Shown here: positions 26,122-34,718 of the stretch, one piece after another
How the letters are laid out: every line of letters starts with the position of its first letter
Position numbering within the stretch: position 1 is the first letter of the stretch
Assembly (NCBI GenBank): GCA_900755095.1
Contig: CAAEFE010000025.1
Span: 1 to 48,967, forward strand
Length of the DNA stretch: 48,967 bases
DNA from: an uncultured Bacteroides sp.
Lineage (GTDB): Bacteria > Bacteroidota > Bacteroidia > Bacteroidales > Bacteroidaceae
Reading direction: 5' to 3'
Notes under the pieces: generated by a model
The model's database searches: none
What the model was told of the DNA's origin: nothing
What the model saw: only the letters and a program-made list of their open reading frames with translations
Made by a program: the position numbers and the translations under genes

Positions 26122-27270
26122 TTATTTAACCTTCAGGTTCTTTACATTGTCGCACACGGCCACTGCTATTCTTGAGTCCGCACAACCATAATAGAGATAT
26201 AACTTCTTCTTGTAATATGCCAGTCCCTCGATAAATACTGTTCCATCTTTGTATTGCCCGCTCTTCTCAAAAGGTGCTTCAGGCACAAAGAAAGGTTTGT
26301 CCAACCGGTCCAGTACTTTATAAGGATCATTATTATCAAATAAAAATTGTCCGGCGCAATAAGCACCTGCCGGATATGAGGTATCCCTGTCCTTTCCTGC
26401 ATTTTTTCCATTATACAGAAGCACAATACCCTTTTTGGTTCGTATAGCCGGAGGTCCGCATTCTGTCATCTGACAGTCAAAATGCCCTTTACGCGGTCTC
26501 GCCAACTTCTTTAATTCATTCTTTTCGTCCAGTACCGGATACCAGTCTACAAGGTTGTCAGAAGTAGCCGCGTGAACAGCATACTCTCCCCAGTACATGA
26601 AATACTTGCCGTCTACTTTATCAATAACCAGCTTTTCTTTCTTTACTTTGGTCAGTATGGAAGCAGATTTACTGGCTATCTTAGTGAAGCGTCCGTCGTA
26701 GGCCTTTTCAAAAGCAAGTCCATGCTTTGTCCAGTTCTTTAGATCCCGGGAGGTGGCTACAGCGATACGCGGTGTCTTCCGGTTCCATGCCGTATAAAGC
26801 ATCACATACAGGCCGTCTTCCGTCATTGCTACACGTGGGTCCTCACAGCCACCGGGCCATTCTATACCTTTAAAGTTATCTTCCGCTGGAAATAATACCG
26901 GAGTGTCCAGTCTTGTCATTGTGACTCCATCCGTGCTCTCAGCATATCCGATACGTGAAGTCCTTTTACCGATGCCCCGTGCTGAATTATCTTCTGCCCG
27001 GTAAAGTACGACTATTTTCCCGTCTTTCACGGTAGCCGCCGGATTGAATGTATCACTCTCTTCCCACTTCACCTGTTGCTTCTGCATCGGACAATAAAAA
27101 GAAGTAGGTTGAGGTGAAATTACGGGATTAGCACCTTCAGGACGTACGAAGGGACCGAGTACCCAACTTCTGTTATCCTCCTTACCTGTAGTCGTATCCG
27201 TAGAAGGTTTCATGGTAAATCCATATAACATCAATATACCGGTCAGACTAATTACGAGTTTTAGTTTCAT
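26122..27270 (-). CDS. GH130 family beta-mannoside hydrolase/phosphorylase-like protein
   Basis: A signal peptide precedes a five-bladed propeller with GH130 landmarks: NPAATVKDGKIVVLYRAED, SRIGYAESTDGVTMT, GGCEDPRVAM at 140-149 (the EDPR segment carries the family's catalytic Asp), VLLYNGKN, and near the end YYGCADSRIAVAV, equivalent to the GADxxIGLA strand. Characterised GH130s act on beta-mannosides by phosphorolysis or, in several Bacteroides enzymes, by hydrolysis. Export to the periplasm, where phosphate-sugar products would be less useful, favours hydrolysis; that is inference. Neighbours are the FAD oxidoreductase (38 nt upstream) and GH105 (47 nt downstream). A distant GH32/43/117-like role is not excluded. 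Confidence 0.78.
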   Translation of the reverse strand: MKLKLVISLTGILMLYGFTMKPSTDTTTGKEDNRSWVLGPFVRPEGANPVISPQPTSFYCPMQKQQVKWEESDTFNPAATVKDGKIVVLYRAEDNSARGIGKRTSRIGYAESTDGVTMTRLDTPVLFPAEDNFKGIEWPGGCEDPRVAMTEDGLYVMLYTAWNRKTPRIAVATSRDLKNWTKHGLAFEKAYDGRFTKIASKSASILTKVKKEKLVIDKVDGKYFMYWGEYAVHAATSDNLVDWYPVLDEKNELKKLARPRKGHFDCQMTECGPPAIRTKKGIVLLYNGKNAGKDRDTSYPAGAYCAGQFLFDNNDPYKVLDRLDKPFFVPEAPFEKSGQYKDGTVFIEGLAYYKKKLYLYYGCADSRIAVAVCDNVKNLKVK

Positions 27271-27308
27271 CTTATTTTCCTGCTTTATTCATAATAAATC
27301 ATTTACCT

Positions 27309-28700
27309 TTACAGCAAATATTGTCCCTCCTCCTTCAATCTTTTACGCAGATAATCAGTATCGATTTTGTGGACATCATTCTTTGCCTGTTTTATAGCAT
27401 GCACTGCAGCCATTCCGGCAGCTTCGCCAGTCACCAGACAAGGAGGCATTACCCGTAAACTCCCGAATGCTTCTTCATCAGTAGATATACAGCGTCCTGC
27501 AGTCAATACATTTTTCAGTCCTTTAGGTGTCAGGCAGCGATAAGGGATTCCATGAGATTCTCCTTTTTTATAACGTGTCTCTTTATGGCCGGGCTTATGA
27601 ACATCTATATAATAACAGTTACGTCCGATTTCATCCTCAAAAGTTCTACGTTCTTTCCAGTCCTCTACCGTAAAAGTATAATCACCTTCAATCCGACGGC
27701 TGTCTCTGACTCCAAGCAAAGAAGCAGTCTTCACCAAAAAAGCACTACCAAAAGTTTTGGGCTGAACATCCTTCATTGCTTCCAAATATTGTCCTGCAAT
27801 TTGCCGACCTGCCATCATTGCCTGCGTAGTTGCCCAGGGATCCGTTGAATCGACATTATCAAGATGCCCGGCATTGAACTGCACCACATCCGGACCAATA
27901 AAATTACTATTAAAATGCTTATCTATCAATGGATATTTCCCAGACTCAATCGCTTTATAAACAGGGCTGTTCTTATTACTAGTATGTAATGAGGGCCCCG
28001 TCAGATTGTAGTTATAGCTATCGACATTAGCAAACGAGAAGCATAAAGATGAGCTCTGTACCACCCCACTATCATCTCCTCTCTTGAATGATGCGCCTGC
28101 CCATGCCGCCAAATCCCCGTCACCTGTCGCATCAATAAAAACTTTTGCCTTGAAAGCAACAAGCCCGGATTTATTTGCGACAATGATAGCGTCTACCGTT
28201 TCATCGGCTGCTTTTTCTACAGCAGCAACTCTTGAGAAGAAGAGTACTCGGGCTCCCGATCCAGTAACCATCTGATCATAAACTGTCATCAGATATTCGG
28301 GATTTATACTCACCCAATTCATTTTCTGTTTTCTCTCATGCGGTACTCCTTTCCTCGAAGCTTCAAAAATTTTCTCTGCCAGACCTCTATAAATAATCTT
28401 CTCACCATCAGAAAACGGACACCATGCCGGAACCATACCGGCTGTGCCCATCCCGCCAAGTTGCCCCATTGCTTCAATCAATAGAGTCTTGGCCCCTTCG
28501 CGCGCTGCCGAGATAGCGGCAGCACAACCGCCAGGTCCTCCGCCAACTACAATAACATCCCACCGATCATCTACGGCAATCTTTGTATTCTTCAGACTCA
28601 GCCTGGATTGCGTTGTTTCTCCCTGCGTATTGAGAGTGGGTACAGTGAAAGCTGCGGTCAACAACCCTGCTTTTTTTAAGAATTCTCTTCTAGAAGTCAT
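27309..28700 (-). CDS. Tat-exported FAD-dependent oxidoreductase (FAD_oxidored type)
   Basis: The N-terminus TSRREFLKKAG matches the twin-arginine signal S/T-R-R-x-F-L-K and is followed by a weakly hydrophobic stretch, so a folded flavoprotein would be exported. The dinucleotide fold is VIVVGGGPGGCAAA, with the GxGxxG at 53-58. GGMGTAGMVPAWCPF and the C-terminal FAD contact CLVTGEAAGMAAVHA complete a PF12831-type oxidoreductase of 463 aa. Such genes occur in several Bacteroides PULs but I know of no established substrate. It lies between GH130 and GH2, so oxidation of a released sugar or of a glycan chain is a plausible role. The electron acceptor is unknown. Confidence 0.82.
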   Translation of the reverse strand: MTSRREFLKKAGLLTAAFTVPTLNTQGETTQSRLSLKNTKIAVDDRWDVIVVGGGPGGCAAAISAAREGAKTLLIEAMGQLGGMGTAGMVPAWCPFSDGEKIIYRGLAEKIFEASRKGVPHERKQKMNWVSINPEYLMTVYDQMVTGSGARVLFFSRVAAVEKAADETVDAIIVANKSGLVAFKAKVFIDATGDGDLAAWAGASFKRGDDSGVVQSSSLCFSFANVDSYNYNLTGPSLHTSNKNSPVYKAIESGKYPLIDKHFNSNFIGPDVVQFNAGHLDNVDSTDPWATTQAMMAGRQIAGQYLEAMKDVQPKTFGSAFLVKTASLLGVRDSRRIEGDYTFTVEDWKERRTFEDEIGRNCYYIDVHKPGHKETRYKKGESHGIPYRCLTPKGLKNVLTAGRCISTDEEAFGSLRVMPPCLVTGEAAGMAAVHAIKQAKNDVHKIDTDYLRKRLKEEGQYLL

Positions 28701-28755
28701 AGTATTCTATTTATCATTTGATGAACATTAGTTCCTTTGTCCGATTCACTAACAC

Positions 28756-28803
28756 TCAATTAAACAATCCACCTATCAATGTAGCTATAAGTTTAAGTTT
28801 CAT
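28756..28803 (-). pseudogene. 15-codon signal-peptide-like relic or leader peptide
   Basis: Between the GH2 and FAD genes a short frame reads MKLKLIATLIGGLFN and stops. Its start resembles the GH130 signal peptide (MKLKLVISLTGIL). It begins 1 nt after the GH2 stop, where a real gene would start. The simplest reading is the remnant of a deleted exported-protein gene. A translated leader is the alternative. Confidence 0.4.
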
Positions 28804-28804
28804 C

Positions 28805-31516
28805 TTACTTAAGTTTATACTTTTGGCTATCGATATTCCATCCTTTTAATACCAATATTACTCCTTCACCCAGTTTTTTCTTCGCCGTCTCGATCGTTAC
28901 CGTCTTCTTTTCACCCGGAGTCAGGGAGAAGAAATTATCCGTATAGAATGACGGACGTATCGGACTCATCTTTGCATTAAGGAATTGCAGTTGATTGAAG
29001 AAAGCTATCTGATTGGATGTATTCCTCATAGTGATATCAACAAAATAGTTATCACCTTCTTCCCTCACCTTATAAGCCAGTTTCACTTTAGAAGTCCGAA
29101 GTTTACTCAAATCCTCAAAGCCAGAGGCTGCCGGGCCGGTCAAGGTCGTCTTTCCTTCGTACTTATCGTTGGAACGCCAGTAAAAATTAGAAGAAACGTC
29201 TTTCCCTTTCTCATCTTTCAGTATTAATTTGATAAAGTGAACTTGAGAAATGTCTTCGGGAAAACGAATAGTCAACGCATCATTCGCTACTCCATCAGCC
29301 GGTAGATTAACAGTAGCCGATTCTTCAAACACCTTCCGGCTATTTATATCATACACCTGTGCTGTAACCTTGTAGTTATCGAAAGAACGATAGAAATCAT
29401 TCACTACGGAAACCGTATTTTTAAGATAATCGAACTGAGCATGCAAAGGTTCTAAAGAATTGGCCGTGTGATAAAGAGAAGCTGTCGGCTCCAGAGACCA
29501 GTCCCACATACGGGAAGCTACCTGCCTCATAGAACAGTTATGATACCAAAACAAAAGCCCTGAACAAAAACGGTCACCATAATCCAGTTTATTATAGTTC
29601 CATACTTCCCAAATGCTCTTGGAGTTTATTGCACCCAGCAATTGTCCTTTCTGAGCAAATTCGTCAATCGAAGATGACTTTCCATAATGATTTACCAAGT
29701 CTGTATACATAGTAGTCATCAGATGGAAACCATTTCCATCCAAATAATCCCACACTTCTTTGTTGATAGGCCACAGATCTTTCTCATCCATCATTTCCCG
29801 GAGTATTTCTACTGTAGGAAGAGTCGGTGCACCATATTCAGGATTAAAGCCATCTACACGACTACCTCGTGGAGAAGCTGTATTTTCATAATGCTGCATC
29901 GGATTCACCTGTTTATAAGGGCTGCCATCATGTACTCCAGCACACTCCGACTGCATCTGATATCCGCGTGTACCATCCAACTGATTCAGCAGTTCGGGAG
30001 TACCGGTCATTTCTGTGCTTTCATTGGAAGCAACATAATAAGCCAGAGACGGATGATTACGAATACGCTTCACTGTAGACTCCACGTTACTCATATAGAG
30101 AGCCTTGTCATGAGGATGACGAGTATCCCCTGTCATCCAGAATTCCTGCCATACCAGCAAACCCAGTTCATCACAAAGCTGGAAGAAATAGTCAGATTCG
30201 GCAATACCACCTCCCCACATACGCAGAAGGTTGACGCCCGACTGGCGGGTATAGCGCAATTCTGCATACGTACGTTCATCAGAGTGTCTCAACATAGCTT
30301 CCGGTATCCAGTTCGTACCACGGATAAACAATCGTTTGCCATTTACATAAAAGACACGTGATTTGTCCGGCGTTTTAGTATCAGAAGTGATTTCACGAAT
30401 ACCAAATCTCGTCTTTACAGAATCACAGACCACTCCGTCAACCGATACGGTCAACTTCAAATCATATAAGTTTTGCGGTCCTTTGTTGACCGGCCACCAC
30501 AAGCGAGGAGAATTCATCACAAGTTGCGGAAACTCTTCCGGAGAAAAAGTAACCAGTTTTTGTTCTCCCCGAATCACCCGGAATGATTTCTCAAAAGATA
30601 TATTCTCACCTACAATCTCACCCTTTACTTTGCAATTAATACCACTATTGCTAGTTGACGGATTAATCACTTCTACAGATACGGTCTCACGTGCCTGGTC
30701 ATAATCCGGTTTGCGTAACTCAGATTTAACAAACGGGTGACGTAAAGCTACTTTTCCGGTAGCATAGACAGAAATATTTTTCCAGATACCAGTATTGCGG
30801 TCACGGATACCATCCATAAAGGTAAAGTCCCAGCCTACAGTCATCAACATCGTAGTGTTTAATCCGATATTACCGTTACCACCATTATGAAATTCTCCGG
30901 CAGCCCCCCAGGACTTCGGCTTAGTACTTCCGGGAACATCAACCGGATACACTTTGACAGCCAGTGCATTATTCTTTCCTATCTTTACAAAATCAGTCAC
31001 ATTGATATAGTCCTGTATAAACATACCATTGATGGTACTAAGCAAATTCCCATTCACCCATACTTCTGCCCGATAATTGATACCGTCCAGCTGCAACCAA
31101 ACATTCTTCCCCTTAAAAGACTGAGGAACTGCAAACTCTGTACGGAACCAATAAGTATAAAAGTCACGTCCGACCTGAGAGAGATCAGGGATCAACTTTG
31201 ATTCAAGTTTATTATTGACTCCATAATAAGGTTCGGGATATTTCTGATTATACACCAAAGAATTTAAGACTGTACCGGGAACAATGGCTGGCAACCATTT
31301 TTCTGTCGGATAATCTGATGAAGATATTTTCTCACCCGGATCTGTGATATCGCCTGCTTTTATCATTTTCCACTGATAATCTCCATGATGGGTGACTTCC
31401 GAATCAAGCCAGATACGATTAGGGTCTCTGGCGTCATTCATCCTATTTTGTGCAGTCAATACTGAACAGAAAAGTAGTAGCAAAACAGAAAAAAGGGTCT
31501 TAACAAAGTTGTGCAT
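28805..31516 (-). CDS. GH2 family hydrolase, exo-beta-glucosaminidase/mannosidase-like, 903 aa
   Basis: A signal peptide ends near residue 22 (VLTAQ). The sugar-binding domain (VWLQLDGINYRAEVWVNG at 139-156), Ig-like domain and TIM barrel (FYVNGKRLFIRGTNWIP; VNLLRMWGGGIAESDYFF) match the CsxA-like branch of GH2. The acid/base is Glu499 (ASNEST) and the nucleophile Glu560 (FNPEYG). C-terminal beta-sandwich domains complete 903 aa. Chitosan-type exo-glucosaminidases and beta-mannosidases share this architecture; in a plant-glycan PUL, beta-mannosidase or another beta-glycosidase seems likelier. It is the first gene of the second PUL transcription unit, 31 nt after the predicted start site of the operator-bearing promoter at 31554-31621. 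Confidence 0.88.
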   Translation of the reverse strand: MHNFVKTLFSVLLLLFCSVLTAQNRMNDARDPNRIWLDSEVTHHGDYQWKMIKAGDITDPGEKISSSDYPTEKWLPAIVPGTVLNSLVYNQKYPEPYYGVNNKLESKLIPDLSQVGRDFYTYWFRTEFAVPQSFKGKNVWLQLDGINYRAEVWVNGNLLSTINGMFIQDYINVTDFVKIGKNNALAVKVYPVDVPGSTKPKSWGAAGEFHNGGNGNIGLNTTMLMTVGWDFTFMDGIRDRNTGIWKNISVYATGKVALRHPFVKSELRKPDYDQARETVSVEVINPSTSNSGINCKVKGEIVGENISFEKSFRVIRGEQKLVTFSPEEFPQLVMNSPRLWWPVNKGPQNLYDLKLTVSVDGVVCDSVKTRFGIREITSDTKTPDKSRVFYVNGKRLFIRGTNWIPEAMLRHSDERTYAELRYTRQSGVNLLRMWGGGIAESDYFFQLCDELGLLVWQEFWMTGDTRHPHDKALYMSNVESTVKRIRNHPSLAYYVASNESTEMTGTPELLNQLDGTRGYQMQSECAGVHDGSPYKQVNPMQHYENTASPRGSRVDGFNPEYGAPTLPTVEILREMMDEKDLWPINKEVWDYLDGNGFHLMTTMYTDLVNHYGKSSSIDEFAQKGQLLGAINSKSIWEVWNYNKLDYGDRFCSGLLFWYHNCSMRQVASRMWDWSLEPTASLYHTANSLEPLHAQFDYLKNTVSVVNDFYRSFDNYKVTAQVYDINSRKVFEESATVNLPADGVANDALTIRFPEDISQVHFIKLILKDEKGKDVSSNFYWRSNDKYEGKTTLTGPAASGFEDLSKLRTSKVKLAYKVREEGDNYFVDITMRNTSNQIAFFNQLQFLNAKMSPIRPSFYTDNFFSLTPGEKKTVTIETAKKKLGEGVILVLKGWNIDSQKYKLK

Positions 31517-31553
31517 ATTTATGTTATAGTTTTAAATGGTTTTTGGCATGGAA

Positions 31554-31621
31554 CAAAAGTAGAGGTTTCCTTTTATTCAACATGCCAAAAACAGGTCAAT
31601 AAATAAGATTTTAGTCCCAAA
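31554..31621 (-). promoter_or_regulatory. PUL promoter 2 with shared bipartite operator
   Basis: The minus strand carries TTTGGGACTAA (31621-31611), 6 bp, ATTTATTGACCTGTTT, 25 bp, then TCTACTTTTG with an exact -7 box TACTTTTG (31561-31554). Every conserved block and every spacing is identical to the element at 44476-44543, while the spacers differ completely. This is strong evidence for one regulator controlling both units. Confidence 0.8.
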
Positions 31622-31658
31622 ATACTTAAATAAAAGACAAAATTGCCCGTATTCATCG

Positions 31659-33302
31659 TTATTTTTCCAGAAGAGCAACCGTACACCAAAGATAGGGTGC
31701 ATGTCCATGATAATCTCCCGTATTACGCGGACGATCATAATAATACTGCATATCGTTCTTTTTGTTGGTACCGACACACACTTCTCTTACTTTATCATTC
31801 GAGTTTATATAAATAAGCATAGCCAACCATGCTCTTCGAGTAGCCTCACCATACTCTTTTACCGGCAACCATCCATATTTCACTCCCATAATAAATGCGT
31901 AAGTAAACATAGCCGAGCCCGATGTTTCTACCCAGCAGTCCGGTTTATCAATCAACTGTCTCCACATCCCCTCTTCTGTTTGATAATTTTTCAGACTTGC
32001 CATCATACGCTGGAAACCTCTTACAATAGGCAAATAATATGGGCTCGATTCTGGCAGATAGCGAAGTACTTCTGCCATCCCTGCCGCCATCCATCCATTT
32101 CCTCTTCCCCAAAAATAGGGTACATCCGGTGCATGATAGAAGAGGCCATTCGTACGTTGTAACTCATCCAGATACATCGCCATTTCTTTAGCAGCACGCT
32201 CAACGTATTTCAATTCACCGGTCACTTTATAAGCATGCGTTTGAATGACAGGAATCATATACATGTCATCAATCCACAAGCGAGTTTGCCAACTATATCC
32301 CTTCGCTGCCCATGACTTCGCACTTGCACTTGCATTTTCCGGTACTTCCCATTGGGTATCTGCGTAAGGTATACCCATTTCCCGATATCGTTCGTCTTTA
32401 GTGATCAGATACAATGTGAGAGGAAGACTACCAAACATATTCCGGTCAACATGGTCCATCCCAGGCAAAAAGTGCCTATCAGTAGTAAAAAAAGACTCAA
32501 ACCCATCTTTCAAAGGTTGGATCAGTTCATTGTCTTTCGTTACTTCCGCATATTTCAATGCTCCGTTCCAAGTAAAAGTTTCCGGATAACTGAGAGTTTT
32601 TCCATTATGCTTTCCTTTTGCAAAAAGCCTTCCCAGCCGTTTGCCTATCTCCTTAGGAGTACTCCCTTCCGGAAAATCAGTCAGTAAGGGAGTATCAATT
32701 GTCCGCTTAGTCTGCAACATCCATTCCAAGATTTCCACCCCTTCGCCGCCTTGATTCTGATGAATGGTCAATTTATAATATTGATAAGCTTCGTTATTGT
32801 TTAACGCCATAAATTTCTTTTCCGTTTTCTCGAACTTCTGCCGGACTCTATTGTCCAGCTCCATCCATTTCTCCTTATCATTCGATCCGTAAAGAGACCA
32901 GGCACCAGGTGCATTTCCTTCTTTATCTCCGGTTGCCATAACCGAATAATAACGTGCTACAACCGGCTCTTTTCCCTTCCAGATGATAGAGACAGAATTA
33001 TTAGGAGTATAAAAAGAAGTTGCCCAGTCTCCATCAACCAAATTGCTAATATCTTTTCCCTCAGGAGAGTCATCATATTCCGGAGAGATAGTACCCTCTG
33101 TCGGCATATTATAATTATCTGCCTTCAACTGATACACATAGGTGTATTTTTCCTTTTCGTCATTTCCCGTACCTTCCTGAGCTGGTGGCACAGATTCTTC
33201 ATCTTCACTGGAGCAACTATAAAGCATACCTCCTGATGTCTGTATCAGAAATATGCAACACAGCGCTTTCGCTATATCGTGTATCCAGCTATTATATTTC
33301 AT
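31659..33302 (-). CDS. GH105 unsaturated uronyl hydrolase with N-terminal discoidin-like domain, lipoprotein
   Basis: A long N-region leads to a lipobox MLYSC (Cys30), so this copy is lipid-anchored and possibly surface-exposed. Residues about 58-198 form an F5/8 type C (discoidin)-like carbohydrate-binding domain (ISNLVDGDWATSFYTP; AWSLYGSNDKEKWMELD). The GH105 toroid follows from about 205, with FPEGSTPKEIGKRLG, DHVDRNMFGSLPLTLY, TRLWIDDMYM and PYFWGRGNGWMAAGM. It is a close paralogue of the soluble GH105 at 24971-26074. Two copies with different anchoring suggest action on both outer-surface and periplasmic oligosaccharides. The next gene in the transcript is separated by a new promoter, so this is the last gene of transcription unit 1. 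Confidence 0.9.
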   Translation of the reverse strand: MKYNSWIHDIAKALCCIFLIQTSGGMLYSCSSEDEESVPPAQEGTGNDEKEKYTYVYQLKADNYNMPTEGTISPEYDDSPEGKDISNLVDGDWATSFYTPNNSVSIIWKGKEPVVARYYSVMATGDKEGNAPGAWSLYGSNDKEKWMELDNRVRQKFEKTEKKFMALNNNEAYQYYKLTIHQNQGGEGVEILEWMLQTKRTIDTPLLTDFPEGSTPKEIGKRLGRLFAKGKHNGKTLSYPETFTWNGALKYAEVTKDNELIQPLKDGFESFFTTDRHFLPGMDHVDRNMFGSLPLTLYLITKDERYREMGIPYADTQWEVPENASASAKSWAAKGYSWQTRLWIDDMYMIPVIQTHAYKVTGELKYVERAAKEMAMYLDELQRTNGLFYHAPDVPYFWGRGNGWMAAGMAEVLRYLPESSPYYLPIVRGFQRMMASLKNYQTEEGMWRQLIDKPDCWVETSGSAMFTYAFIMGVKYGWLPVKEYGEATRRAWLAMLIYINSNDKVREVCVGTNKKNDMQYYYDRPRNTGDYHGHAPYLWCTVALLEK

Positions 33303-33322
33303 GGTATTCTTGGTTTATATGG

Positions 33323-34645
33323 TTATTTTATTCTCACCGGTTCAATTGTTTCTCCTGTAATACTAATTACTCCTTTATCGGAGATATTGAAGTTACTGAT
33401 GTAGGAAGTGCGAGGACCTACACTAGTCTCACTTGCATGAGCATGAAAGATATATTTATAACTTCCATCTGCACAGACAAAAGGTGCTCCATGCCCTGTA
33501 CCAACCAGTCCTACAGACTTAGCGGCCTCTTTGTCTCTTCGGAGAATCGGATTTCCACTATACTTGGTCCAAGGTCCTTTAGGAGAACTAGCCGTTGCAT
33601 ATCCCACAGCATAATCTTTACTTTCATAATGGTTTGCCGAATATATTAAATAATATGTATCTCCTTTTTTCAACAACGAAGGACCTTCGGCAATCGTTCC
33701 TTGTTTTTTCTCCCAAGGCTCAGTAGCACTTATACATTTAGTCAATGTTTCTTTTTTTATGCTGGTCAGGTCATCATTCATTTCTGCTACCCAAATTACA
33801 TTTCCCCCAATAAAACGCACATAATAGAGATAAGGAGTACCATCATCATCTATGAAAAACGAAGTATCAATTCCTTTTTCATCCGCTACAATAGGTTTCT
33901 TTTCTCTTTGTACGAATGGACCTTCCGGGCTAGTAGAAGTAGCTACACAGATATGTTCATCCACTGAATAAAACATATAAAATAGATTCTTCGACTTCAC
34001 ATAATACACTTCCGGAGCCCAATACCATCTCGTTCCCCAAGAATTTTCCGGTGACAAAGCTTTAATATCATTTCGTTTCCATTGTTTCAAGTCTTCAGAG
34101 ATATACACTTCAAAACCATTAACACGAGTGCCATATGCATAGTATTTACCTTCATAGTACAATACAAAAGGGTCAGCAATAGGCAATTTATTTTCTACTA
34201 TAATATCCGGATCAATTGTATCTTCTTTAGCTGGAGTAGCCAATATAGTTACTTTCTCAGAACGCTTCCCATAATTGTCAATAGCCACGGCACTAACCTG
34301 ATAAATCCCATATTCCACTAATTTAAGAGTATATGAACTGTTTCTCTCACCATATACCCGTACATTTATAGCTTCAGAAAGTTCCTCTTTTCCTTTCAGA
34401 GAATAAAGTATTTCAACAATCGCAATATTGGAAGGATTCTTCCATTCTAATAATAATTCATTTGCTCTATTAGTTTCTTTTGCTACAAAACCTGAAATAG
34501 GTTCTATAATTACAGTTTTCTGTCCATCCTCTTTTTCTATATTTGTATCAGCCAATGAATCATTACCACCGCTACATGACATTAAACATATAGCACCTAA
34601 AATAAACCACATTTTCAAACATATTCTGTATCGCATATAGTTCAT
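33323..34645 (-). CDS. GH43 family glycoside hydrolase with N-terminal Fn3-like domain, lipoprotein
   Basis: The start at 34645 (or 34636) gives a signal peptide ending in the lipobox ICLMSC. An N-terminal DUF4998/fibronectin-III-like domain follows (LLLEWKNPSNIAIVEILYSL, then IYQVSAVAIDNYGKRSE). The GH43 catalytic domain has general base Asp in LPIADPFVLYY, modulator in IDTSFFIDDDGTPYLYY and acid Glu in IAEGPSLLKKG. It closely resembles the GH43 at 19545-20531, down to GLVGTGHGAPF and FIFHAH-like segments, so the two are duplicates of one ancestor. A hairpin sits directly ahead of the start. Confidence 0.87.
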   Translation of the reverse strand: MNYMRYRICLKMWFILGAICLMSCSGGNDSLADTNIEKEDGQKTVIIEPISGFVAKETNRANELLLEWKNPSNIAIVEILYSLKGKEELSEAINVRVYGERNSSYTLKLVEYGIYQVSAVAIDNYGKRSEKVTILATPAKEDTIDPDIIVENKLPIADPFVLYYEGKYYAYGTRVNGFEVYISEDLKQWKRNDIKALSPENSWGTRWYWAPEVYYVKSKNLFYMFYSVDEHICVATSTSPEGPFVQREKKPIVADEKGIDTSFFIDDDGTPYLYYVRFIGGNVIWVAEMNDDLTSIKKETLTKCISATEPWEKKQGTIAEGPSLLKKGDTYYLIYSANHYESKDYAVGYATASSPKGPWTKYSGNPILRRDKEAAKSVGLVGTGHGAPFVCADGSYKYIFHAHASETSVGPRTSYISNFNISDKGVISITGETIEPVRIK

Positions 34646-34653
34646 AATATTAT

Positions 34654-34686
34654 AAGGAGGACTCTTCCTTCCAACGAGTCCTCCTT
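34654..34686 (-). other. Intercistronic hairpin before the GH43 gene
   Basis: AAGGAGGACTC (34654-34664) and GAGTCCTCCTT (34676-34686) form a perfect 11-bp stem around an 11-nt loop. In the transcript it ends 8 nt before the GH43 ATG and separates the surface-complex genes from the enzyme genes. The following bases (ATAATATT) are not a T run, so partial attenuation or mRNA stabilisation of the susCD part is more likely than full termination. The AAGGAGG arm would also hide a Shine-Dalgarno-like sequence. Confidence 0.65.
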
Positions 34687-34718
34687 CATTATTCAACAAA
34701 GTCTAAAATTCCATGTTT

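Noticed and set aside
29687..30361. 224-codon open frame opposite the 903-aa GH2
   Set aside because: The opposite strand encodes the GH2 catalytic barrel with both active-site glutamates; this frame is rich in His, Ile and Cys without any motif.
31577..31777. 66-codon frame overlapping the GH105 gene end
   Set aside because: It runs through the operator region and the end of GH105 in another frame and shows no signal peptide or domain.
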